Below, piece by piece: positions 53,105 through 62,107 of a stretch of 64,000 nucleotides of DNA. A model generated the notes under the pieces. It was not told the DNA's origin. It did not search any database and worked only from the letters and a program-made list of their open reading frames with translations. Every line of letters begins with the position of its first letter. The first letter of the stretch is position 1. This stretch comes from Nocardia farcinica (GTDB lineage: Bacteria; Actinomycetota; Actinomycetes; Mycobacteriales; Mycobacteriaceae): contig NZ_LN868939.1 in NCBI RefSeq assembly GCF_001182745.1, forward strand, positions 682,001 through 746,000, read 5' to 3'. A program made the translations under genes and the position numbers.

Positions 53105-53857
53105 ATGCCGCTGGATCTCAACAGCGATCTGGGCGAGGGCTTCGGTTCGTGGACGATGGGCGACGACGCGGCCATGCTCGACCTGGTGACCAGCGCCAAC
53201 ATCGCCTGCGGCTTCCACGCCGGTGACCCCTCGATCATGCGCCGCACCTGTGCGCTGGCCGCCGAACGCGGCGTCCGCATCGGCGCCCACGTCGGCCACC
53301 GCGACCTGGTCGGTTTCGGCAGGCGCCGCATCGAGATCGACCCCGCCGATCTGCGCGACGAGGTGCTGTACCAGATCGGCGCCCTGGACGGTTTCGCGCG
53401 TGCCGCGGGCAGCCGGGTGAGTTACGTGAAACCGCACGGGGCGCTCTATCACTCGGCGGCCGCGCGCCGCGACCTCGCCGACGCGGTGCTGGCGGCGATG
53501 ACCGACCTCGATCCGAAGCTGGTGTTGCTGGGCCCGGCGGGTACCGAGCTCGAGCACGCCGCGACGGCGGCGGGCGTGCGGTTCGTCGGCGAGGGCTTCG
53601 CCGACCGCGCGTACACGCCGGAGGGCCGGTTGGCTCCCCGCGGCCGGGCGGGCGCGGTGCTCGACGCCGACGCGGCGGTGGCGCAGGCGGTATCGATCGC
53701 GACCGAGGGGCGGGCTCGGGTGGTCGAGGGCGGCGCCGTCGAGGTGGGCGCGGGCAGCCTGTGCGTGCACGGCGACACCCCCGCCGCGGTCGAGATGGCG
53801 CGGCGGATCCGGGACGCGCTGGCCGCCGCCGGTGTGGTCGTCGAGGCGTTCGGGTGA
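53105..53857 (+). CDS. pxpA: 5-oxoprolinase subunit A
   Basis: LamB/YcsF family protein of 250 aa, part of the ATP-dependent PxpABC complex that opens 5-oxoproline to glutamate, a damage-repair step in the cytosol. The N-terminus LDLNSDLGEGFG, the segment NIACGFHAGDP and YVKPHGALYH are family hallmarks. GGGAGGAG precedes the ATG. The next two genes encode subunits B and C. Confidence 0.95.
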   Translation: MPLDLNSDLGEGFGSWTMGDDAAMLDLVTSANIACGFHAGDPSIMRRTCALAAERGVRIGAHVGHRDLVGFGRRRIEIDPADLRDEVLYQIGALDGFARAAGSRVSYVKPHGALYHSAAARRDLADAVLAAMTDLDPKLVLLGPAGTELEHAATAAGVRFVGEGFADRAYTPEGRLAPRGRAGAVLDADAAVAQAVSIATEGRARVVEGGAVEVGAGSLCVHGDTPAAVEMARRIRDALAAAGVVVEAFG

Positions 53858-53870
53858 GCGCGCTGCGGGC

Positions 53871-54563
53871 GTGACGGGGACCGGTGCCGTGGCGAAGGAC
53901 GCCGAACAGTGGTGGATCCGGGCCGCCGGTGACCGCGCCTGGCTGCTGTATCCCGGGAGTGCGATCACCGCGGCGCGCGTTGCCGCGCGGCTGCGTGAGC
54001 GGCCGATCGAGGGGGTGCAGGATGTCCTGCCCGCGGCGGAAACGGTGCTGGTGACGGTGCTGTCGCCCGCGCACGCCGAGCCGGTCCGGCGCGAGTTGGC
54101 GGCGCTGCTGACGCCGGGCGGCGCCGTTTCCCGTGAAGCAGTCGGCGTGGCAAGTCTTTCCGACTCCGAAACGGCACCCGAGCCGGTCGAGATCCCGGTG
54201 CGATACGACGGCGCCGACCTCGCGCACGTGGCCGAACTGCTCGGTACGACCGTGCCCGCGGTGATCGAGGCGCATACCGGCACCGTGTGGCGCTGCGGAT
54301 TCGTCGGCTTCGCACCGGGTTTCGGCTACCTGGAAGCACCGGACGGCCGCCTGACCGTCCCGCGTCGCGACCGCGCCCGCACCGCCATCCCGGCCGGCGC
54401 GGTCGCCCTGGCCGGCGGGTACTCGGCGGTGTACCCACGCAGCACTCCGGGCGGCTGGCAGCTGATCGGGCACACCGACGCCGTGCTGTGGGACGTCGAT
54501 CGCGATCCGCCCGCGCTGATCCGCGCGGGCTCGGCGGTCCGCTTCGTGGCGGTCGGCCGATGA
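53871..54563 (+). CDS. pxpB: 5-oxoprolinase subunit B
   Basis: Subunit of 230 aa of the KipI/allophanate hydrolase type; the core FVGFAPGFGYL, then DGRLTVPRRDRARTAIPAGAVALAGG, is typical. With subunit C it carries the ATP-using part of the complex. The start is uncertain (GTG at 53871 used, GTG at 53889 has the better site GGGGA). It overlaps pxpC by 4 bp. Its first half contains a weak parS-like sequence (54125-54138). Confidence 0.92.
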   Translation: MTGTGAVAKDAEQWWIRAAGDRAWLLYPGSAITAARVAARLRERPIEGVQDVLPAAETVLVTVLSPAHAEPVRRELAALLTPGGAVSREAVGVASLSDSETAPEPVEIPVRYDGADLAHVAELLGTTVPAVIEAHTGTVWRCGFVGFAPGFGYLEAPDGRLTVPRRDRARTAIPAGAVALAGGYSAVYPRSTPGGWQLIGHTDAVLWDVDRDPPALIRAGSAVRFVAVGR

Positions 54564-55423
54564 TGCGCGTGCTGGCGGTCGGTCCGGCGGCCACGGTGCA
54601 GGACCTCGGCAGACCCGGGTGGTTCCATTCCGGGGTCGGTGTGGCGGGCGCCGCCGATCGCGGGGCGCTGCGGTTGGCGAATCGGCTGGTCGGGAACCCG
54701 GAGGACGCGGCGGGCATCGAAGTACTGCTCGGCGGTCTGGTCGTACGCGCCGAGCAGCACCACACCGTCGCCGTCACCGGCGCGTCGGCGCCGGCAACCG
54801 TGGACGGCGTCCCGGTCGGGCACGCGAGCGTGCTCGAACTCGCGCCGGGAGCGACCCTGCGCCTCGGTCTCGCCTCCCACGGACTGCGCAGCTACGTCGC
54901 GGTGCGCGGCGGCGTCGACGTCGCGCCGGTGCTGGGCTCGCGCAGCCGCGACACGCTCGCGGGCATCGGGCCCGAACCATTGCGCGCCGGTGACCGCCTG
55001 CCGATCGGGCCGCCGCCGCGCACGCTGCCGCTGGTCGATCTCGCACCGGTCGCGCCGCAGCCCGACCCCGTGACGGTGCACGCCTTGCCGGGGCCGCGCG
55101 CCGACTGGTTCATCGACCCCGACGCGCTGTTCACCGGCCTGTGGTCGGTCACCACCGACACCGACCGGGTCGGCGCCCGGCTCGCGCGGGTGGCGGGTCC
55201 GCCGCTGCGCCGCGCGGTCGCGGGCGAATTGCGCACGGAGGGCATGGCATCGGGCTCGGTGCAGGTGCCGCCGAGCGGCGAGCCGGTGGTCTTCCTCGCC
55301 GACCATCCGATCACCGGCGGCTATCCGGTCGTCGCGGTGGTGCTCGACGCCGATATCGATCTGGTCGCCCAGATCAGGCCCGGCGGACGGTTGCGGTTCC
55401 GCCGGGCGGACCGATCAGCGTGA
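54560..55423 (+). CDS. pxpC: 5-oxoprolinase subunit C
   Basis: Biotin-independent KipA/AHS2-type subunit of 287 aa. Hallmarks are TVQDLGRPGWFHSGVGVAGAAD, LRSYVAVRGGVDV, and GSRSRDTLAGIG. The ATG overlaps the pxpB stop (ATGA), showing coupling. Its end overlaps the convergent DUF4185 gene by 9 bp. Many bacteria fuse B and C; here they are separate. Confidence 0.93.
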   Translation: MMRVLAVGPAATVQDLGRPGWFHSGVGVAGAADRGALRLANRLVGNPEDAAGIEVLLGGLVVRAEQHHTVAVTGASAPATVDGVPVGHASVLELAPGATLRLGLASHGLRSYVAVRGGVDVAPVLGSRSRDTLAGIGPEPLRAGDRLPIGPPPRTLPLVDLAPVAPQPDPVTVHALPGPRADWFIDPDALFTGLWSVTTDTDRVGARLARVAGPPLRRAVAGELRTEGMASGSVQVPPSGEPVVFLADHPITGGYPVVAVVLDADIDLVAQIRPGGRLRFRRADRSA

Positions 55424-57076
55424 GCGCACCGGCGAGCGCATGAGATAGACGTTGTAGCTGTCCCAGGCCGACATGGTGAAGTACAGCTCGTCGCCGGTGG
55501 ACCAGGGATGGATGAAGCCGCCGTAGGCCTTCGGATAATCCGAGGTCGACACCAGCGGCACCCCGTCGGTCCATGCGCCCTGCGGGGTGGTCGCCTCGCG
55601 CAACACGATCGCGCCGCGCGCGGAGTCCAGGTAGACCATCTGCCAGCGTTCGGTGCCCGCGTCGTAGCGCACCGAGAGCTCGCTGGCGATACCGAGGAAC
55701 AACGGCGTGGCCTGGTTCTCCGCCGCGGGAGCCCAGTCACCGTTCACCCAGTACTGGTAGGCGGACTTGTTGAGCACGTGCTCCTTGGGCACCCTGGCCA
55801 GCCCCACCACACCGACCCGCCCGTTCGGGGTGCCGAACATGTAGACGTAGTCGCCCTGCGGCACCATCGCGGCGACCTGGAACCGGCCGAGCCCGAACAG
55901 GTTGTCCCACTTGGCGTGCTGGTCTTTCACCCAGGTGGAACCGTTGTCGTCGGAGTAGGCGATGCCGCCGTAGTTGGTCCACCACATGCCGGGGATGCGG
56001 CTCCAGCGGTTCACCGACATGTAGCTCATGTACTGCCGGTCGCCGAGGGCGAAGCCGGAGGTCGGGATGACCGTGGTCTCCCAGTTCTTGATCTTGCGGC
56101 TCGACAGCAACTCGGCCGCGTGGCACCGGCTGTCCTGCACCATCCGGTCGATGCGCACGCCGTCGGAGAGGTCGGTGTCGGTGCTGTAGGCGAGCGCGTT
56201 GCTGCGCCAGTCCGATCCGCCCGCGCCGCCGTACTCCCAGCCTTCGCCGAAGGTGTCGCCGAAGACCATCGCCACCTCGCCGGGCTTGGTCTCCCACATG
56301 ATGCCGAGGTCGGTGCCGTTGATCGCCCAGCGCACGTCGGTGCGGTTCTCCGAACCGTGCCCGGTCACCTGCTCCACCAGCTCCGCGGTGTCGACCACGG
56401 GGGCGGCCGGGGCGGGCGCGAGCGGTCCCGGCTCGACCGGATGCACGACCTCCGGCGGCGCCGGCTGCGGATCCTGTTGCGGCCCACCGGGTACCGGGAT
56501 GGGAATGGGCTCGATCTCGGGGCGGATGCTGATGCGCGGCACCTGCACCCCGGCGAAGCTGCTCCCGCTGTCGCCGCTGCCCGCCGAGGAGCCGCTACCC
56601 GCCGAAGAGCCGCTGCCGGTGTCCGCCGACCCGGGCACGTCGACCGACAGTTCCTCCTCCTCGGGAGTCTCCTCGGTGCCTTCCTCGGCCTTCGTGTCGT
56701 CCTCGGCCGGCGGGGCGGTCTCGGGCTCCACCGGTTCACGCAGGTCCGGGCACGGGTCGCCGCACGGGTCCTTGGGCAGCGGGTCGGCGGCCACCCGGGT
56801 GTAGTCCGGAGGTGGGTCGGGCACCGGGACCAGCGTGAGTTCCGGGATCGGCACGGGGATCTCGATCTCGGAGGGGATCTGGACGGGCGGCGGCGCGGGC
56901 TGCCCCGGCATCGGCAGCCGGGCCAGCGGATCGAAACCCGTTTCGCCGCAACTGTTCACCGGTGCGGGCATCCAGGGATGGGGCGCGGCCGCCGCGGTCG
57001 GCGCCGGAATCCCCACCAGACCCGCGACGAGAACACCGAAGAACGCGGAGGTCTCCAGCTTTCTCGGTACACCCAT
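55415..57076 (-). CDS. Secreted DUF4185-domain protein, possible endo-D-arabinanase
   Basis: Protein of 553 aa with a signal peptide ([22 protein letters not shown]) and a long Pro/acid-rich and Gly/Ser-rich linker (about 50-240). The C-terminal DUF4185 domain contains WAINGTDLGIMWE, MVFGDTFGEG and NYGGIAYSDDNGSTW. DUF4185 proteins include glycoside hydrolases that cut D-arabinan (family GH183), a polymer present in this organism's wall. Activity here is inferred from the domain only. Confidence 0.85.
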   Translation of the reverse strand: MGVPRKLETSAFFGVLVAGLVGIPAPTAAAAPHPWMPAPVNSCGETGFDPLARLPMPGQPAPPPVQIPSEIEIPVPIPELTLVPVPDPPPDYTRVAADPLPKDPCGDPCPDLREPVEPETAPPAEDDTKAEEGTEETPEEEELSVDVPGSADTGSGSSAGSGSSAGSGDSGSSFAGVQVPRISIRPEIEPIPIPVPGGPQQDPQPAPPEVVHPVEPGPLAPAPAAPVVDTAELVEQVTGHGSENRTDVRWAINGTDLGIMWETKPGEVAMVFGDTFGEGWEYGGAGGSDWRSNALAYSTDTDLSDGVRIDRMVQDSRCHAAELLSSRKIKNWETTVIPTSGFALGDRQYMSYMSVNRWSRIPGMWWTNYGGIAYSDDNGSTWVKDQHAKWDNLFGLGRFQVAAMVPQGDYVYMFGTPNGRVGVVGLARVPKEHVLNKSAYQYWVNGDWAPAAENQATPLFLGIASELSVRYDAGTERWQMVYLDSARGAIVLREATTPQGAWTDGVPLVSTSDYPKAYGGFIHPWSTGDELYFTMSAWDSYNVYLMRSPVRSR

Positions 57077-57187
57077 GTCGGTCGGCTCCCCGGTTCGTCG
57101 CGGTCGGGTGATCAACTTACCGGACCGTGCTGCGCGGGCCGGTGATCCGGCCGGAACCGAATGGCACAGGGCCGCGTCCAATCCCAT

Positions 57188-57499
57188 ATGAACGAGATCG
57201 GGTACTCCTTCGGCACCGGCGACGGCGAGGTCCACCACTGGTCCTCCCCCGCCGACCTGGACCTCGCGGGCACCGGTGCGCTGGACGCGGTCTGCCTGGA
57301 TTTCGACGGCGACGGCCTGGCCGACGACGCGCTGTGGGAAACCGGCGGCGAGTACCCGGTTCCGCAGGCCGGGCCACCCGACGGGTTCGCCGGCCTCGAC
57401 CCGGTCGTGCTCGACGACATCGGGCGGCTGGCCGATCAGCGTCCCGACCGCGCCGCCGGTGTGCCACCGAGCCCGCCGTCCGTGCCGTGGGCGGGCTGA
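57188..57499 (+). CDS. Hypothetical protein with Asp-rich repeat motif
   Basis: Protein of 103 aa with FGTGDGEVHHW and LDFDGDGLADDALWE, an Asp-rich pattern like calcium-binding DxDxDG loops and found in a family of unknown actinobacterial proteins. The start is uncertain (ATG at 57188 chosen on family pattern; an ATG 27 bp earlier is possible). It is convergent with the MarR gene. Confidence 0.65.
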   Translation: MNEIGYSFGTGDGEVHHWSSPADLDLAGTGALDAVCLDFDGDGLADDALWETGGEYPVPQAGPPDGFAGLDPVVLDDIGRLADQRPDRAAGVPPSPPSVPWAG

Positions 57500-57503
57500 G
57501 CGG

Positions 57504-57998
57504 CTACGGCGGGTCCGGCGCCGTCCCGGCGTCCGCGAGGTGGCGGTTGACGCGATCGAGCAGTGCGAACAACTGGGCGCGCTCGTCGGGGTCCAGCGGC
57601 GCCAGGATGTGCTGGTCGACCTGTTCGAGGACGCGGTCGAGCTCATCGAGGCGGCGTGCGCCCGGCTCGGTGAGGGTGATGACGTTGCGGCGCCGGTCGG
57701 CCGGGTCGGGCGCCCGGCGCACCCAGCCGCCCGCTTCGAGGTCGTTGAGGACGGCGACGAGGTCGCTCGTGAAGACATGGCTGCGCGTCGCGAGCGCCGC
57801 CTGGCTCGCCGGTCCGAACTCGGCGAGCGCGGCCAGCACGACGTAGTGATCCTTGTGGGCTCCCACCGCGCGGAGCGCCGTGCGTGCCGCGCGGGTCATC
57901 TGGGCGGCCGTCATCGCGGCAAGGCGGGATATCCGCCTGGTCAGGCGCTCGGGGGTGTCCGCGCCGCGGTCGAACCGCAGTTCTTCGCCGGTCTCCAT
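57504..57998 (-). CDS. MarR family transcriptional regulator
   Basis: Winged-helix dimer of 164 aa. The helix-turn-helix and wing are at SQAALATRSHVFTSDLVAVLNDLEAGGWVRRAPDPADRRRN, and flanking helices form the dimer interface. It is divergent from a SnoaL-like gene with 94 bp between; this gap carries three TTAG-centred inverted repeats that are good operator candidates, so it probably controls both genes. The ligand is unknown. Confidence 0.92.
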   Translation of the reverse strand: METGEELRFDRGADTPERLTRRISRLAAMTAAQMTRAARTALRAVGAHKDHYVVLAALAEFGPASQAALATRSHVFTSDLVAVLNDLEAGGWVRRAPDPADRRRNVITLTEPGARRLDELDRVLEQVDQHILAPLDPDERAQLFALLDRVNRHLADAGTAPDPP

Positions 57999-58021
57999 GT
58001 CGGCAGCCTACCGCTATTGCA

Positions 58022-58075
58022 TTAGTACTTCTAACGGTCTATTTTTGTTAGTACTTCAAACATTAGTTTTACTAA
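58022..58075. promoter_or_regulatory. Three TTAG-N5-CTAA-type operator candidates
   Basis: TTAG-TACTT-CTAA (58022-58034), TTAG-TACTT-CAAA (58048-58060) and TTAG-TTTTA-CTAA (58063-58075) in an AT-rich stretch unlike the GC-rich surroundings. They lie between divergent MarR and SnoaL-like genes and fit MarR dimer sites. Confidence 0.75.
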
Positions 58076-58092
58076 CAGAATGGGAGATCGTC

Positions 58093-58524
58093 GTGACCGG
58101 CACTCCAGCTCTCCTGCGTGACCTCGCCGACCGCGCCGAACTGTCCGAGCTCGTCGCCCGGCACAGCGTGTGGGTCGACGAAGGCTTCGCCGACACCGAC
58201 CGGCTCTTCACCGCGGACGTCGAGGTCAGTTCCCCGCGCGGCGAAGCGCACGGCATCGCCGAACTCGACGCGCTCGTGCGCAAGGGTCACGCGGTGTACG
58301 CCCGCACCCTGCACACCAAGGGCAATCTCGTCATCGAGATCGACGGCGACACCGCGACGGTGCGTGCGCACGACCTCGCCGTCTTCGTCATCGACGACAC
58401 CACCGAGGCCGTCGCCGCCGGAATCCACCACTACCGGGCACGCCGGACCGCCGAGGGCTGGCGCTTCGACCGCCTCGTGGTCTCGCCGGTCGCGCTCACC
58501 GAGGCGCTGGGCCGGGCCCGCTAG
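58093..58524 (+). CDS. SnoaL-like/nuclear transport factor 2-fold protein
   Basis: Small cone-fold protein of 143 aa with the typical alpha-beta pattern (LADRAELSELVARHSVWVDEG, DGDTATVRAHDLAVFVI, HHYRARRTAEGWRF). Members are hydrolases, isomerases or binding proteins; the reaction is not deducible. The GTG start has GGGAG (58082-58086) six bases upstream. It is divergent from the MarR gene and likely regulated by it. Confidence 0.85.
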   Translation: MTGTPALLRDLADRAELSELVARHSVWVDEGFADTDRLFTADVEVSSPRGEAHGIAELDALVRKGHAVYARTLHTKGNLVIEIDGDTATVRAHDLAVFVIDDTTEAVAAGIHHYRARRTAEGWRFDRLVVSPVALTEALGRAR

Positions 58525-59999
58525 CGCGCCTGGCCGGTGCGCCGGGAATTGACGGCGACGAGGACGACACCGAGGCCGTAGCCCGCCGCACCGGCCAGCA
58601 CGACCGGGAGTGAACGGCCGTCCGCCGGGACCACCAGCGCGGTGAGCGCGATGGCGGCCACGAAGGCGAGGTTGAACACGGTGTCCTGCAACGCGAACAC
58701 CTGGCCGCGGCGGCGGTCGTCGATATCGATCTGCATCGCCGCGTCCCCGGTGAGCTTGATGGTCTGCCCGGCCAGTCCGAACAGGAAGGCTCCGACGAGC
58801 AGGAGCTGATGGGCGCGGTGCCCGGCGGCGCCTGCCCCGGCGAGCGCGGTGGGCGTGACGAGCAGGAGTTGCACGAGCATCGCGCCCACCAGCCCGACCA
58901 CCACGGTGCGTGGTCGGCCGAGCCGTGGGATGACCAGCGGCGCCACCACCGCGGCCACCAGCATCCCGGCCGCCGTCGCGGCGATCGCGACACCGAAGCC
59001 GATCAGCCCGGCGCCCAAGGCCGACCCGTCGGCGGGCTGACGCAGCACCAGCACCATGATCAGCGTGTTCGCCCCGAACACCACCCGGTGGGTGCCGATG
59101 CCGATCATCGCCGTGGTCACCGACGGCGCGGCCCACACCGCCGAGGCCGCCGTCCGCAGCCCGGCCGCGATCGCTCGCACGGTGCCCCGGTCGGCGCCCG
59201 CGGTCTCGCTGCCGGTCGCAGCGCCGTCGTCGGCCCGACCGGCGTCCGCCGTCTCCCCCGACGCCGCGCGACCGCTCGTATCCGCGACGGCCACGTCGGC
59301 ACCCGCCTCGGTGCGCCGACGATCCGCTCGTGCGGCCGGGCCGGGCCCCAGCACCCCGGCGCGGAATCCGACCGCCAGCACCGCGCCGATCACCGACCCC
59401 ACCGCGCTGCCCGCCACCGCCACCGCCGACCCGGTATCACCGGCGCCGACCACGCCGATCACGGCCACGGCAGCGCCCGCGCCCACCCCCGCGCACCCGG
59501 AGGCGACCGTCGCGAGCGCCGAGTTCATGGCCACCAGCCAGTGCTGATCCAGCACCCGCGGCAGCGCCGCCGACACCCCGGCCTGGACGAACCGGCTCAC
59601 CCCCACCACGGCCAGCGCCAGCAACAACAGCGGCGTCTCACCGATGCCCGCGAGCAGGCCCGCCGCGGCGATCCCGATCAGCACCGCGCGCACCACGTTC
59701 GCCAGCAGCAGCACCGCGCGCCGATCCCAGCGGTCCAGCAACGCGCCCGCGTACGGGCCGATCAGGGAATACGGCAGGAGCAGCACCGCGAAACCGGCGG
59801 CGATGGCCAGCGGATCGGTATGGCGTTCCGGATTGAACAGGATGGCGCCGGAAAGCGCGGCCTGGAACATGCCGTCGCCGAATTGCCCGGCGAACCGCAC
59901 CACCGCCAACCGCACCACGCCGGGGCTGTCCCGCAGCGCGGTCCGCAACGACGGTGGTTGCGGGGCGGCGGGGCAATCCGGGGGGTAACCGATCGACAC
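58521..59999 (-). CDS. MFS transporter
   Basis: Twelve-helix secondary transporter of 492 aa. Helices begin near FAGQFGDGMFQAALSGAILF, with the motif GALLDRWDRRAVLL between helices 2 and 3. The central loop (about 215-285) is unusually long and rich in Ala, Gly, Asp and Thr. The C-terminal half restarts at WAAPSVTTAMIGIG. Substrate unknown; drug or metabolite efflux is likely. The GTG start is chosen on the start of the coding pattern; the frame is open far upstream over the Nudix gene. Confidence 0.9.
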   Translation of the reverse strand: MSIGYPPDCPAAPQPPSLRTALRDSPGVVRLAVVRFAGQFGDGMFQAALSGAILFNPERHTDPLAIAAGFAVLLLPYSLIGPYAGALLDRWDRRAVLLLANVVRAVLIGIAAAGLLAGIGETPLLLLALAVVGVSRFVQAGVSAALPRVLDQHWLVAMNSALATVASGCAGVGAGAAVAVIGVVGAGDTGSAVAVAGSAVGSVIGAVLAVGFRAGVLGPGPAARADRRRTEAGADVAVADTSGRAASGETADAGRADDGAATGSETAGADRGTVRAIAAGLRTAASAVWAAPSVTTAMIGIGTHRVVFGANTLIMVLVLRQPADGSALGAGLIGFGVAIAATAAGMLVAAVVAPLVIPRLGRPRTVVVGLVGAMLVQLLLVTPTALAGAGAAGHRAHQLLLVGAFLFGLAGQTIKLTGDAAMQIDIDDRRRGQVFALQDTVFNLAFVAAIALTALVVPADGRSLPVVLAGAAGYGLGVVLVAVNSRRTGQAR

Positions 60000-60048
60000 C
60001 GCCCCGATTGTGCCGTGTCCGCGGCCAGGGCCGGGCCACGGCCGTGCC

Positions 60049-60510
60049 TCAGTCGGGGTGAACCAGCGCCCGCACCGCCGTGCGCGTGTCCGGTGCCATC
60101 GGCAGGTCCTCCAACGCGCCCGCGTCGATCCAGGCGAACGCGTCGTGCTCGCCGGGCGCCAGCGCGACCTCACCCGGCTCGGCCTCGACCAGGAAACTGA
60201 ACTTGCGCACTCGCGGTTTGCTGCGTGTCGCGTAATCGATCGCGCCGAGAAACCGCTCGATGCTGCGCAGCCGCAACCCGGTCTCCTCGAACAACTCTCG
60301 GGCCACGCATTCGGCGAACGATTCCCCCGTTTCCACCCCACCGCCCGGCAATTCGTACATTCCGCCGTAATAGTCGTCGGGCACCCGGCGGACGACCAGC
60401 AACCGGCCCTCCCGGAATACCGCGATTCCCACCACGAAATCGGTGATGCCCTGCGCACGCGCTTGTTCGCGCAACTGTTCCTCGACGCGAGCGAGCGCCT
60501 CCGGTCGCAT
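60049..60510 (-). CDS. Nudix hydrolase
   Basis: Protein of 153 aa with a complete Nudix box, GGGVETGESFAECVARELFE followed by ETGL, for metal-dependent cleavage of a nucleotide-linked or similar substrate, which is unknown. The N-terminal helix RPEALARVEEQLREQARAQG and strand TDFVVGIAVFREGRLLVVRR precede it. I use the ATG at 60510, with an excellent GGAGGTGA upstream, rather than the ATG 24 bp earlier. Confidence 0.9.
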   Translation of the reverse strand: MRPEALARVEEQLREQARAQGITDFVVGIAVFREGRLLVVRRVPDDYYGGMYELPGGGVETGESFAECVARELFEETGLRLRSIERFLGAIDYATRSKPRVRKFSFLVEAEPGEVALAPGEHDAFAWIDAGALEDLPMAPDTRTAVRALVHPD

Positions 60511-60703
60511 CTGCTCGTCACCTCCGGTTGGCATTGTGGCCCACGGTGTTTCCCCGCTCGTAATCCGGTACTGCTCGCCTGCCGTTCACCGGCGCGACGC
60601 TCGCGTAAAATGCCGAATGCGGGACAATTTACTAGGAATGTGGCGCACCGCGAGGTGAGGTGCGCCCCCGACCATCGATGCACGGCCGCAGAGAGGAGGA
60701 CCG

Positions 60704-61480
60704 ATGTCCACACTCGCGACGCCGCACATCGATGTCCACCGGGGCGGCGACCGGATGAAAACACGCGTGTCCTGGCTGGATTCCAAGCATTCGTTCTCCT
60801 TCGGCGCGCATTACGACCCCGACAACACCCATCACGGCCTGCTGCTGGTGAACAACGAGGACATCGTGTTGCCGGGGCAGGGCTTCGACACCCACCCGCA
60901 CCGGGACATGGAGATCGTCACCTGGGTGCTCGGCGGCAGCCTGGTCCACCAGGACTCGCTCGGGCACAGCGGCGTGATCTACCCCGGTCTGGCCCAGCGG
61001 ATGAGCGCGGGCACCGGCATCCTGCACTCGGAGAAGAACGACTCGTGGCGGCTGGACAACAGCGCCGAGCACGACGAGCCGGTGCATTTCGTGCAGATGT
61101 GGGTGGTGCCCGACGAGCCGGGTGGCGACCCGGGCTACCAGCAGCTCGAGATCGATGACGAGCTCGCCTCCGGCCGGCTCGTCACCGTCGCCGCGGGCCT
61201 GCCCCGCTACCGCGACCGCACCGCCATCGCGATCGCCAGCAGCCATTCGGCCCTGCACGTGGCCAGGATGCCGGGTGATCCCGCCGCCCCGGTGCACCTG
61301 CCCGAGGCGCCGTACCTGCACCTGTTCGTGGCCCGTGGCGAGGTGGAGATGGAGGGCGTGGGTCCGCTCTACGCCGGGGACGCGGTGCGGCTCAGCCACA
61401 GCGGCGGCCAGCGGGTGACCGCGCACGGCCCGGCGGAGATCCTGGTCTGGGAGATGCACGCGCGCCTGGGCGGGCAGTGA
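60704..61480 (+). CDS. Pirin family protein
   Basis: Bicupin protein of 258 aa. The metal-binding motif of the N-terminal cupin is seen in GFDTHPHRDMEIVTWVLGG, with His residues, followed by DSLGHSGVIYPGLAQRMSAG and GILHSEKN. Bacterial pirins can act as quercetin dioxygenases or bind regulators of metabolism; the role here is not known. GAGAGGAGG precedes the ATG. It stands alone. Confidence 0.94.
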   Translation: MSTLATPHIDVHRGGDRMKTRVSWLDSKHSFSFGAHYDPDNTHHGLLLVNNEDIVLPGQGFDTHPHRDMEIVTWVLGGSLVHQDSLGHSGVIYPGLAQRMSAGTGILHSEKNDSWRLDNSAEHDEPVHFVQMWVVPDEPGGDPGYQQLEIDDELASGRLVTVAAGLPRYRDRTAIAIASSHSALHVARMPGDPAAPVHLPEAPYLHLFVARGEVEMEGVGPLYAGDAVRLSHSGGQRVTAHGPAEILVWEMHARLGGQ

Positions 61481-61611
61481 GTTCGGCACGCTGAGGGCCG
61501 CGCTCGTCCCGGGCGTGGCCGGTTCGTCCGATTAACATCGGGGATCAGGGAGCGCGATCAGGTGTGGACCGTCGCGCGCGAGCGCCCGTCCGAGCGATGA
61601 GAGGAAGACTC

Positions 61612-62100
61612 ATGTCGCAGTACCCGCCCCCGGGCCAGTATCCGCCTCCCGGCCAATACCCGCCGCCGCCCGGACAGTATCCGCCCCCGGGCGGTCAGTA
61701 CTGGCAGGAGTCGCCGCGGGGCAAGGGCATGGCGATCACCGCGCTCGTCCTCGGCATTCTGGCCCTGATCAGCTTCGTCACCGTCTTCGGCGGCTTCCTG
61801 TTCGGCCTGTTCGGCCTCATCTTCGGCATCATCGCGCTGGTCAAGGCGCGCAAGGGCACCGGAGGCGGCACCGGGATGGCGATCACCGGCCTGGTGCTGA
61901 GCGTGCTCGGGCTGATCGGGGCGACCCTGGTGGCGATCGTCGGCTGGAGCTTCTTCGTCGACACCGGCGGCAAGGACCTGGTCGACTGCCTGAACAAGGC
62001 GGGCACCGACCAGGCCAAGATCGACGAGTGCGAGCGCAAGTGGACCGAGAACGTCGAGGACCGCTTCAGCATCACGCTGACACCGGCGCCGACTCCCTGA
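61612..62100 (+). CDS. DUF4190 membrane protein with Pro/Gln/Tyr-rich head
   Basis: Protein of 162 aa. The head consists of GQYPPP repeats (residues 1-40), followed by two membrane helices in the DUF4190 pattern (GMAITALVLGILALISFVTV to IFGIIALVKAR, and MAITGLVLSVLGLIGATLV), then an outer segment with CLNKAGTDQAKIDECERKW. Function unknown. The ATG with GAGAGGAAG upstream is chosen; an open extension exists. Confidence 0.85.
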   Translation: MSQYPPPGQYPPPGQYPPPPGQYPPPGGQYWQESPRGKGMAITALVLGILALISFVTVFGGFLFGLFGLIFGIIALVKARKGTGGGTGMAITGLVLSVLGLIGATLVAIVGWSFFVDTGGKDLVDCLNKAGTDQAKIDECERKWTENVEDRFSITLTPAPTP

Positions 62101-62107
62101 TCCGCGC

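Noticed and set aside
53419..53436. Sequence ttacgtgaaac resembling half a parS
   Set aside because: Three mismatches to the 14-bp palindrome; a half site only.
54125..54138. parS-like GTTTCCCGTGAAGC in pxpB
   Set aside because: Two mismatches, one of them in the central hexamer, and located within coding sequence 20 kb away from parAB; listed only as a weak copy.
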